From Orientallactaga sibirica (taxonomy: Eukaryota > Chordata > Mammalia > Rodentia > Dipodidae): a stretch of 64,000 nt of DNA. Positions 45,775 to 55,150 of the stretch are shown one piece after another. Position 1 is the stretch's first letter, and each line of letters opens with the position of its first letter. A program made the translations under genes and the position numbers. The notes below the pieces were generated by a model, which saw nothing but the letters and a program-made list of their open reading frames with translations, made no database searches and was not told where the DNA came from. The stretch spans positions 15,529,501-15,593,500 of the forward strand of contig JAEOAD010000034.1 in NCBI GenBank assembly GCA_036365145.1, read 5' to 3'.

Positions 45775-46365
45775 TCTTTCATATTTGCATAATTTTCAAT
45801 AATGAAGGTATTGAATTGTGCAAAAAGTTGTAGAAAATTAAATTTGTTTTATATACTTTTTAAAATTTGACTCCATGTAAAGGACCTTATCATAATGCAG
45901 ACTTTGTGTGTAATCATTGTACATGTAGGTAAGAAGGTTAAAATTCTAAATAAAGGAAGAGATATCCTTTATGTAAATATACATTTATGAAATGTAAAAG
46001 CCCTAGAGTTCTTGGCTCTTTGGGCTAGTGATGATTTTGTGGTGACTTGTCATTATTTTGGATAATTTATACTCCCATCAGTGTCTCAAGTGAGCAGTTA
46101 CAAAGCAGGGTGCACCAATTATAAACAAAGTGATACATATCTACATATGTTTTTCTTTTTGACTTATTTCTTTATGAGCTTGTCTACTCAAAGTCCAATA
46201 TCTATTCAACTGTCCTGAGAGTTTATTCTGTTAAAAATATGCATGCTGTTGCTTATTTTAATGCGTAACTTGACCTATGAAATGTTTTGTAATGCTTTCC
46301 TTTCTCAAGTAAATCCCCTTTTAGATTGCAAATATCTTCTGAAGAGTAAAAGAAATAAATAAATT
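45775..46365. other. AT-rich unique-looking sequence
   Basis: No repeat family or gene recognised between the MaLR and the L1 5' end. Confidence 0.4.
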
Positions 46366-46829
46366 TAGCCCCAGCACAGACTCCTGTAGAGTCTGATAAT
46401 GAACTGAGTAGGTTGCATCCAGGTGAACATTCCCCTGTGTGTATTCAATCACATGGGTACACTCCTGGCCTTCACACACCTGGATTAAGGAACTGTGTCA
46501 ATTTGACACTGTTACCACTCCCCAGCCCCTCTACCTATGCCTGCCCTTATAGGAACAACTAGACTAAGCCCTCTCTTCACAGATCTCTCTGGATGGACTT
46601 CCAAGGGCACTCATCTCAGACCTTTGTGGAGATTTCCCTTGCATGGAGCAGGGTTCTCAGCTTCTAGAGTACCCAGCCCAGATCTTTGGATAAACTTCTA
46701 ATCCACCAGCCTGAATTAAGACTGAACAAGCCATTCAACACACGCAGGCCTCACTAGAATTGCTATTGTTGCATTTGCAGAAAGACAAAGGAATTATCTG
46801 AATGTGGGCAAACCCCAACACAAAATAGC

Positions 46830-47390
46830 ACAAGAAACCAGTGCATTATATCTCTACCTGGAATGCATAGCCCCATAGTGGAAGCCTCCAATGAAAATTA
46901 CTTAGAGGAAACTCTAGGAAATGAATTCCATGAATTCCTAAATAAAACCATGATAGGCATATTCAACAAAGTTAATAAGGTCTTGAGCAAATGGCTGAAT
47001 GTAAAGAGAAAGAATAAAAAAAGAACTCAATAGACAGCTGAATAAATTCAAAAAGGCCATGCCAAAATGTCTGAATGAATTCCAAGATAGCATAACCCAC
47101 AAAATGTGATGAAAAGGTGAAACCCAGAAATGAAAATGGAACTCAATAAAGAGATAGAGATGCTGAAGAAAAACCTAATGGAAATAAAAATTAAATAACT
47201 CAATTAAAAGGTTCCCAAGAAAGCTTGGCCTACAGAGCAGATCATGTGAAGGAAAGAATGCAGGGCTTGAAGACAAGAGATAAGAATTAAATTGGGAAAA
47301 TGAAGGATAAATTAAAAAATAGTACAAAGACAACTATACTATAAAAATTAGAGACATCTCAAATGACTACCCATCTGAAGTTATTGGAAA
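46830..47390 (+). pseudogene. L1 ORF1 remnant
   Basis: ORF1 encodes the RNA-binding coiled-coil chaperone of the L1 RNP. Here the A-rich, Lys/Glu/Asn-biased sequence ('atagtggaagcctccaatga', also found in the L1 at 53,980) is the recognisable start of the region. Stops and frameshifts are frequent and no long frame remains. The end grades into ORF2 at a deletion near 47,390. Confidence 0.55.
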
Positions 47391-49215
47391 AACAAGTACA
47401 ATACAAACTCAAAAGTGCTAAATGGAAAGAAATAACTGAGATTCAAGGTAGAAATAAATGAAAGAAAGCAAGAAAACAATTTTAAAAACAATGAAATGGA
47501 GATCTGGTTCTTAAAATAATGTAAATAAACCCATGACCAAATTTATCAAAAGAAGAGTAGAGCCTAATCAACAAGGGAAAGGAGATATTACAACAAATAT
47601 TAATGAAATTGGAAGGATCATAAAAATATATTTCAAAAACCTGGAAGAAATGATCAAGCAAAGATAAACACAGGAGAGATAAATTATACACACACACACA
47701 ATTGAAGGAGTTCAAAAGCCCCCAACAATAAAAGTTCAGCCCCAGATGGTTTGTGGCTGACTTATATCAAATCTTCATAGAACTAAAGCAACTGTTTCAC
47801 AAGATAGCCACACAATTAAATAGAAGGGAATTCTTCCTGACTTCTTCTATGAAGCTAATATTATACTAATACCAAGAGTAGATACACAACAAGAATACTA
47901 TATAACAATATCCCTGATGAACTTAGATGGAAATATTCTCAATAAAATTCTTAAAAATTAAAGCTATGAATAAATCAAATATATCACCCATCTCCATCAG
48001 TAAATTTCATTCCAGAAATGCTGGCATTATTTAAAATACAGAAATCAATAAATTATATAAGTAGGCTTAAAGAAAGAAATCACATGATCATATTAATACA
48101 TGTAGAAAAGGCCCTCAACAAAATACCATATCCCCTCATGATCATAAAATTGGAGAGGGCAGGAGAGATGGCTTAGTGGTTAAGGCACTTGCCTGAGGAC
48201 TCGGGTTGGATTCCCCATTATGCACATAAAGCCAGATGCACAAAGTGGTGTATACATCTGGAGTTTGTTTACAATAGCTAGAGGTTTTGTGTGCCTACTC
48301 TGTCTTTCCTTGCAGATAAATCAATAAAAGAAGAAAACATAGGAAAGAGGAGGAATAGAGGGATCATATTGTAACACAATAAAGGCTAAACAAACAAACC
48401 TAAAGCCCATATTCTACTAAATAATTAAAATACTTGAATAATTCCTACTAAGATCTGGAACAAGACAAAGGGAGTCCACTCTCCCCATTGATATATAACA
48501 TAGCAGTTAGCTTGGAAAATAAGAGCATGGAATAAAAGGAATTCAAATTGGAAAGGAATAACTCAAACTAGATATGATTCTGCACTGAAGAGATTCAAAT
48601 AACTCCCCTCAAAATTTCTAGAACCAATAACCTCTTTTGGCAAAAAGGCAGGATAGAGAATCAACACATAAAATTCAGTAGTCTTTAGAAATACCAATTA
48701 CAAACATATAGAGAAAAATCACAGAGCAGTCCTATCTATAGTAGCCACAAAAACTAAATATTTTGGAATATACCTAATTAAGGAAGTGAAAGAGCTAGAC
48801 AATGAAAGCATTGCAGCACTGAAGAAAGAAAAGAAGTCAAAGTCAAAACAAGATGGAAAGATCTGCCTCATGCTCAAAGATTTAAAGAATTAAAATCGTA
48901 AAAATGGTCATCCTACCAAAAGAAGTATACAGATTCAGTGCAAATCCATAAAAATTCCAGCACCATTATTCACAGAAATAGAAAAAATAGTCTCAAAATT
49001 CATATGAAAGGACAAAAGGCCTCAGATAGCAACAAATGTCCTCAGCAAAAGGAATCATTCCAGTGGTATCACAATGCTTGATTTCAAGGTACACTATAAA
49101 GGTATAATAATAAAAGCAGCAGGATTATGACACAAGAACAAATATATAGATTGATGGAACAGAAGTTTCAGGTATTAATTCTAGTAACTATGATCACTTG
49201 ACCTTTGACAAAGAT
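47390..49215 (+). pseudogene. L1 ORF2 remnant lacking the endonuclease
   Basis: It starts in the linker before the reverse transcriptase ('gaagtta..ggaaaaacaag', 'aatgaaattggaaggatcat') and passes through degraded RT blocks. It loses sequence near 48,500-48,560, where the FADD catalytic region would be expected, and reaches the 'ttgacctttgacaaag' block at about 49,198. Dense stops and frameshifts leave it non-functional. A DIP SINE at 48,157-48,330 splits it. Confidence 0.7.
48157..48330 (+). mobile_element. DIP-type SINE, shortened
   Basis: 'ggcaggagagatggcttagt', 'ttgcctgaggactcgggttg', 'gtggtgtatacatctggagt'. The central 'aagcctaagg' segment and CT tract are reduced. Confidence 0.8.
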
Positions 49216-50089
49216 ATTTTTGGGGTAGAAGTACCCTGAAGGGGTGGAGAAAGCTTTTCTGTAATGATAGGCTTTTGTTGGTGAATCCCAGTGATAGAAT
49301 TAGATTACCACCCCACAGTGAGATCTTGGTTTGGGAAGCCCATGAGGCTCCCCACAAAAATACAGACCATTATAAAAGCACTTGGTTACTCACCAGAATT
49401 TAAATCTAAGATCCCATTGCTGAAGATATCACAGGCAGAGTTTTCAAAGCATTGGCAGATCAAGCTGGAACTGAAATGGAAACCATCTCCCTGCTGGCAA
49501 GTTGTCATAGTGCTGGAGAGCTCTGTGAGAGCTGCTGGGGCATAAAAGTCACCAACAGTATGAACAAGCAGTGGAGCCTGCAAGCTTCAAATCAACCAGC
49601 CAGACAAGATATACACACTGGTACAAGAGTAGCACATAGGTTATGGGGGTCATTAAGTGCTTTCTGATTGGATATGAGGCCTGCTCATTAAAAGGGAATT
49701 CATGCCTCATACTAAGAACCAAGTCAGAAACCTATGGCTTGAAAGGTCATAGATCCTAGAGGGAATCATTCACTATTCTTTGTCTATAAGGAAAAGTATG
49801 AGCATCAAAAGTCTTCTAAATGTCTATGTTTATCCCCTTTGATCCATGCTCTTCTCGATCTTAGCTAGAAAATCTTCTTTATCAAAGAGACTCAAGACCC
49901 ATCAGAATTACAAGAAAAGAAAGTCATTTGCCTAGTCTGAGATGAGTCATCTCTAGCAAATATGTCAGGACTCAAAAAACACTAAAGAGGTAGTGGTGAA
50001 TTGAATAAGACTGCTGCTTTCCTGGCTAGCCAGAGAATCTGTTCCAGTGAGGTAGCGGTAGATACTGAGGTGACTCAAAACTCATCAGG

Positions 50090-50300
50090 GGTCTAGAAAT
50101 GTAGCTCAGCAGTTAAAAGTGATGGCCTGCAAAGCCAGATAGCCTTCCACATTTGATTACCCAGTACCTATGCAAAGTCATATGCATAAAGATAGTACAT
50201 GCATCTGGAGTTTCTTTTTCAGTGACATGAGGCTCTGGATTGCCCATTCTCTCTCTTCCTCCTTTCTCTCTGCTTGCAAATAAATAAAATATTTTTTTTA
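50090..50300 (+). mobile_element. DIP-type SINE, degenerate, in an L1 3'UTR
   Basis: 'tctagaaatgtagctcagca', 'gatggcctgcaaagccagat', 'gtacatgcatctggagtttc', then a CT tract and AAAT/T end. Confidence 0.8.
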
Positions 50301-50509
50301 ATTGTTGGAGTAGAATATTAGAGGCAGCCAAGAAATGACTGGTGCATATATGAATCCAGTTATTACCAATAACCCACTGAGTAGGGCCCTCAATGGAATG
50401 GGGAAGGGGTGAGGGGTCATAGAGTATAAGTATAATACAATGGGAATATGACAAGTTTGTATTAGGTTTATATGTTGAAATTCTCAATAAAAATTCAAAA
50501 ATTATCATT

Positions 50510-50547
50510 TTATTTTGATTTGATTATTTTTGTTGTATATTTCTGGC

Positions 50548-50607
<60 letters not shown>

Positions 50608-50832
50608 TTTTGATCATTTTCAACCCCACTACTTTTTCCTATTCCCCTCTCACATATGCTAAACTTCCTCTTATTCCCAGCCACTGAGTGACAGTCTGCT
50701 TCATGCCTTTGTGTGTGTGTGTGACAAAGAGAGAGAGAGAAGAGAGAGAAAATGTTTCCTGTGTTCCAGCAGATAACATCTTAACCATGCTCATATAAGC
50801 AGCCCTAGTTAATTTTGTTTTTTACTGATGCA
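50510..50832 (-). mobile_element. L1 3'UTR, antisense, holding a (TA)n
   Basis: A T-rich start, 'cctattcccctctcacatat', 'gcctttgtgtgtgtgtgtga' and GA repeats at 50,726-50,748 resemble the reversed rodent L1 3'UTR. Confidence 0.5.
50551..50604. repeat. (TA)n microsatellite
   Basis: About 27 TA units without interruption. Confidence 0.95.
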
Positions 50833-50834
50833 TA

Positions 50835-51062
50835 AGAATATAAGCCAGTCTTGGTCTGAAATAGCAAATATTATGAAGGCTGAGACAGGAGGAATGCAAG
50901 GTCAAAGTTTTACCTGGTATACAGAGCAAGGTCAAGGTCAGCCTTTGTAGCCTAGCATGATCTTGTCTCAAAATCAGTTCATAAGATCAATGGTAAAATG
51001 CTTGTTCAGTATATATGAGGCCCTAGGATCAATCTCTAGTAATACAATAAACAAATCCCACA
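50835..51062 (+). mobile_element. ID_B1-type composite SINE
   Basis: A degenerate B1 part ('aaggtcaaggtcagcctttg', 'gatcttgtctcaaaatc') is followed directly by an ID-like part ('aaaatgcttgttcagtatat', 'ggccctaggatcaatctcta'). Confidence 0.7.
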
Positions 51063-51246
51063 TTTATTTCTACATATGTTATAATCATGTTTGTTGCTGG
51101 GACAAACAACCCTATTGAAAGAAGCTAATGGGAGGAAAGTTTTTATTTTGGCTTAAAGTTTTGAGGAGAAGATTCTTAAAAAAAATAAAAAGGCCTGCAG
51201 GGTTTGCAAGAAAGTGCCTTTAACCACTGAGAAATCTCTCCAATCC

Positions 51247-51251
51247 TACAC

Positions 51252-51304
<53 letters not shown>
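51247..51304. repeat. (CA)n microsatellite
   Basis: About 28 CA units, one CG variant near the start. Confidence 0.95.
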
Positions 51305-51305
<1 letters not shown>

Positions 51306-51354
51306 TATTGATTTAGATGCAAGAGAAAAAGAGAAAGAGAGAGACATAAAGGCA

Positions 51355-51417
51355 GATAGATATAGACAGATGGATAGATAGATAGATAGATGGATGGATG
51401 GATGGATGGATGGATAG
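51355..51417. repeat. (GATA)n and (GGAT)n
   Basis: GATA units pass into ATGG units inside the GA-rich portion of the reversed DIP. Confidence 0.95.
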
Positions 51418-51819
51418 AGAATGGGCATGCCAGGGCCTCCAGCCACTTTAAACAAATTCCAGACACATGTGTGGCCTTGTGCATCTGACTTATGTGGGTC
51501 CTGGGGAATCAAACCTGGGTCCTTAGGCTTTGAAAGCAAACACTTTAACTACTAAGCAATCTCTCTAGCCCATGAGGAGAAGATTCTTGATGGCAGGGAT
51601 TGTACATTGCCTCTGCCATATCAGGTGGAAAACTTCAGCAAGAGAATGAGCTCACTTCTGGCAAGCGGGGAGCTAGCTATAACACCTCTAAGCCTACAAC
51701 ACACCTTCTCCAGTAAGGCTCTACCTCCAAAGTTGCTATCAGGTAGAGACCAAACATTCAGAACACATGAGTTTATTGTGAGGTGACATCTGATTCAAAC
51801 CACCACAACATATTAATGG

Positions 51820-52500
51820 GATACCACGTGATATTCATATATGTAAACATTGTGCTACCAGGTTCAATATATTGACCTTCAAACATTTACCTCTTATTTA
51901 TAACACAACATTAAAAATGATGTTCTTAGATTTTTGAGACATACAGTACACAATCACTCTCTATATATGTAGTATCACACCAGAACTCACCCTAAGTACA
52001 ACTTAGTATCTACAAATCAACCTTTACCTGCTCTATTTTGCCCCTTGCTCCCTCCAGACCCTGGTAACCATCATGGAACTCTCAATGTCTATGAAATAAT
52101 CTTTTTATTATTCACGCAGTGAGGTCATGCAGTACTTGTTTTTCTTTTTTATTTTACTTCACAGAACTATCACCAATTGCATCCATGTTATCACAACAGA
52201 CAGAGGACAATCTTTCATGGCTTAGCAGTATTCCATTTTGTGTGCTACATTTTATCATCTGTCCATCAAGTTATGGTTACCTACATTTTCTTCATTTATT
52301 TGAAACTGTTCATAGTGTTGCAATGAACATGACAGCGCAGATGGCTCTTTGACACACTGGTATCATTTGCTTCACACATATACCTCCACCTTGTTTTCCA
52401 TAATGGCTTACCAGTTTACACACTTCTAGTATACATGGGTTCTCTTTCTACCACAGCTTTGCCAGTACTTGTCCCAGGAATAAAAGAAATTCTAAGAAGA
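51820..52500 (-). mobile_element. Antisense L1M 3' end
   Basis: 'tccagaccctggtaaccatc', 'gtgaggtcatgcagtacttg', 'agcagtattccattttgtgt' and 'ttccataatggcttaccagt' follow the reversed L1M 3'UTR/ORF2 end. Confidence 0.85.
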
Positions 52501-52589
52501 AGTCAGTGAAAGATAGAGGAGGCTGCAAAACTTCCCTCCAACTTCATACCAGCCAAGTGTGCTACAGACAAGTTCAAACTGCATGAGCT

Positions 52590-52955
52590 GTGCTTAGTCA
52601 GGCTTCTCCAAAGGGGTAAAAAACAAGATATATATGCATGCATATTTTGTGGTTGTCTCCTAGGAGTATGAAGAAATCTATGGATTAATGCATGTATGTA
52701 GTGGGCAAGTTCATGGAAAACTGATGGCATATTTTCAATGTGAAGGCCAATAGACTGGAGCCCCAGAAAGACCTGGTGTTTCAGGTCAACTCTCAAAGTA
52801 GTATAAAAAAATCCCATATTGGCCAGGCGTGGTGGCACATGCCTTTAATCCCAGCACTCGGGAGGCAGAGGTAGGAGGATCGCCGAGAGTTCGAGGCCAC
52901 CCTGAGACTGCATAGTTAATTACAGGTCAGCCTGGACCAGAGTGAGACCCTACCT

Positions 52956-52996
<41 letters not shown>

Positions 52997-53188
52997 CCAT
53001 ATTGTCACCAGTTAGGCAGGATGAGTCCTGTCTCACTGAGGAAACTTAAGCTTTGTTCTGTTTGTGCTTTCAAATGACTGCATGAACCCTATCAACACTA
53101 TGAAGGGCCATCTTATTCTAGTGATTAGAGATTAACTTCATCCATAAACATCCTCACAGTAATACAAAAATACATCCTCAGAAAAAAT
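52590..53188 (-). mobile_element. MLT2-like ERVL LTR, left part
   Basis: 'tagtcaggcttctccaaagg' at the start, 'tcctgtctcactgaggaaac', and 'aaacatcctcacagtaatac' near the break follow the reversed MLT2 LTR. It is interrupted by a B1 and then by the L1. It resumes at 60,597. Confidence 0.7.
52820..52995 (+). mobile_element. B1 SINE, young-looking, long poly(A)
   Basis: 'ggccaggcgtggtggcacat' to 'gtgagaccctacctc' plus about 37 As. Flanks 'tcccatattg' and 'ttccatattg' form the target duplication in the LTR. Confidence 0.95.
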
Positions 53189-53189
53189 T

Positions 53190-53780
53190 GTTTGGAATTC
53201 CTGGAGACCCTGCACTTGAGGGAGGGTGCTTGGGCAAGAGGTGAGTAGGCTAGATCCCTGTTCCCTAGCTTCTCCAGTTTCCTGGTCCTGGTAAGTCCCC
53301 CTGCAGCTGGCTTGGGGCTGCTTGGACCCTGCAAGCTTACTGACCCCCTTGCTCTGCTTTCGTGATTGAAGTGCCCCTGGGTCCCCAATTCCCTGTGCTC
53401 AAGGGAGGGCCCACACTGCATGGAATGAGTAGGCCAGATCCCTATTCCCTGGCTCCTCCCAGTTCCCTGGTCCCTGTATGTCCTTGCACCTGGTATAGGG
53501 AGGCCTGGTCCCTGTGGGGGGTCTGTGAAAGCAGGAATTTTGCTCTGGTATCCTGACTGGCCTCTGGGTACTGACATCCCAATTCTCCTGAGTCAGAGGG
53601 CATGCAGGCCACAGTAGGAGCAGGCCTCTTGCCTGTGGCTTTCCAACTTCCTGGTGCCTGGTTCCCCAACCTGTGATTCTACTATGATGAAGAGTACATG
53701 CAAATGGAATGAGTAGGCCAGAGCTCCCAGTTCCTCAGGTATCTTTGATGTACTTGCACTCCACAATCTGCACATCTGTG
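53190..53780 (+). promoter_or_regulatory. L1 5'UTR of tandem monomers of about 185 bp
   Basis: Monomer starts appear at about 53,214, 53,397 and 53,590, with a partial unit near 53,690. 'gagtagg' recurs at 53,243 and 53,427 (exactly 184 bp apart). 'ccctgttccctagcttctcc' corresponds to 'ccctattccctggctcctcc'. In mouse L1s such monomers carry the internal promoter. That role here is inferred. Confidence 0.65.
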
Positions 53781-54343
53781 GTTATAACCTCATTGCATAC
53801 CAATACACCAATCCAGTTCCCATTAAAACAGAACACCCTCTGAAGATCCCACAAGAACAAAAACTTGCTTCCACCTCAAAAGAATAAAGTGTCTCCCCAA
53901 GATGGGTAGACTACAATGCAAAAAAGCCAATGAAAGTCAGAAAATTGAGAAATCTCCACCAAGGATGCTTAGTCCCAGAGTGGAAGCCTCCAATGAAATC
54001 ATAGAAAAATTAACAGAAATTTAATCCCCAAATGAAAACACAACAACCAGTAAGACCCTGATCAAAGAATTGCTGAACTGGAAGCAAACCATCAAACAAC
54101 CAACAATCAAATCAATTAAATTGAACAGAATTGTCTCTTAGAGCATTCAGCTTTTGACAGTAGGATTAACTTGATTGAAGAAAATGTTAGAACCCACAAA
54201 AGGGATATGAATGAATTGGAGGTGAGTAATAAATGGAAGATCTCAATAACTGATTGATTAACCTTAATGAAGACTTGATGAAATGTAAGAATCAATTCCA
54301 GGAAGCATCAGGAAAGTCAGAACTCAAACTGAAATCGTACCTC

Positions 54344-54374
<31 letters not shown>

Positions 54375-55130
54375 ACAACCTCTCTAGAACCTCTTACTAA
54401 TAGAGTTACACATGTGGAAGACAGAACCTCTGACCTGGAAGAAAAGACAGAAGAAATTGTATGGGGGGGCAAAAACTTTGCTAAGTTCAAAAAATCAAGT
54501 GAACAGAATACAAGGGAACTGTGGATATCCTAAAATGACCAAACATCTAGATCATGGGTATATCACAAGGAGAGGAAATACAGGTCAGAGGTATAGAAAA
54601 CATATTCAACAAAATTATTGAAGAAAAGTTTCCCAATCTCTCAAAAGACAGGCTCATCCAGATGCAAGAAGTGCACAGAACACTAACCTGGCAGGACCAA
54701 AGAAGAACCTTTCCAAGGCACATCATAGTTTAAACTCTTAACAATGAAAACAATAGAGTGTTAGCAGCAAGAGAGAGAAACAACTCACTACATACAAAGG
54801 CAATTCCATCAGAATTATGTCAGATTTCTCAATGGAAACAATGAAAGCCAAAAGGGCCTGGAATGGAACACTTCAAATTCTAAAAACTATGGCTTCCAAC
54901 CCAAGCTACTCTACCCAGAAAAAATATCCCTCATAATAGATGGTGAAAGGAAAACTTTCCATGAAAAAGTCTACTCTATGATTACATGAACAGAAAGCCA
55001 AACCTACAGAGAGTACTTGAGGAAATACTCCACACAGAAGAGTCAAACAACCAATCTCAAGAGCCTACAAGGAGATCACAATAACCAAACATAGACCAGG
55101 CTCAACATAGTACAAACCACAAGGAAGCAC
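53780..55130 (+). pseudogene. L1 ORF1 region, broken
   Basis: This region should encode the trimeric RNA-binding L1 protein. Lys/Asn/Glu-rich fragments and the 'atggaagcctccaatgaaat' motif shared with the L1 at 46.9 kb place it. 'SYSTQKKYPS' near 54,905 is a block typical of old L1 ORF1-ORF2 intervals. A (A)30 run at 54,343-54,372 and multiple stops split it. Exact ORF limits cannot be set. Confidence 0.6.
54343..54372. repeat. (A)30 run
   Basis: Preceded by 'cgtacctc', resembling the last bases of B1, so it may be a nearly complete 5' truncation of a B1. Otherwise it is an expanded internal A-tract. Confidence 0.9.
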
Positions 55131-55150
55131 CAAACCCCATAAAGCACTTC

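Larger units (their letters stand above)
42735..45775 (-). mobile_element. MaLR element: LTR, internal region, LTR
   Basis: The left LTR starts 'ttgttgctgtgacaaaacat' and resumes after SINEs at 43,235 ('aaggcttacttctgattcat'). Internal MaLR-type sequence contains 'aagttcaaagtctatgtctc' and 'tcttaaatgtgagccctgta'. The right LTR at about 45,358-45,775 has 'tctcattgcttttgacaaaa' and a 'caaatcactgca' end. MaLRs are non-autonomous ERVL relatives. No coding frame survives and none is expected for gag/pol. Four later insertions lie inside. Confidence 0.65.
46365..50508 (+). mobile_element. L1 with 5'UTR but an internal deletion
   Basis: GC-richer 5' part (about 46,370-46,760), ORF1-like sequence, then ORF2 from about 47,390 to 49,215 and a 3'UTR to 50,508 ending in a short A-rich tail. 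The ORF1-ORF2 junction skips the endonuclease domain. Two DIP insertions lie in ORF2 and the 3'UTR. Confidence 0.75.
51178..51572 (-). mobile_element. DIP-type SINE plus a second DIP head fragment and microsatellites
   Basis: A head fragment ('agtgcctttaaccactgaga') at about 51,195-51,245 precedes a CA repeat. A full reversed DIP follows from about 51,305 ('ccagggcctccagccacttt', 'actaagcaatctctctagcc'). The flanks 51162-51177 and 51573-51588 are identical over 16 bp. Confidence 0.85.
51078..51815 (-). mobile_element. MaLR LTR split by SINE sequence
   Basis: Left part 51,078-51,177 ('tgttgctgggacaaacaacc', 'tttattttggcttaaagttt'). Right part 51,573-51,815 ('cttctccagtaaggctctac', 'tctgattcaaaccaccacaa'). 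The break is bounded by 'tgaggagaagattctt' on both sides. Confidence 0.75.
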
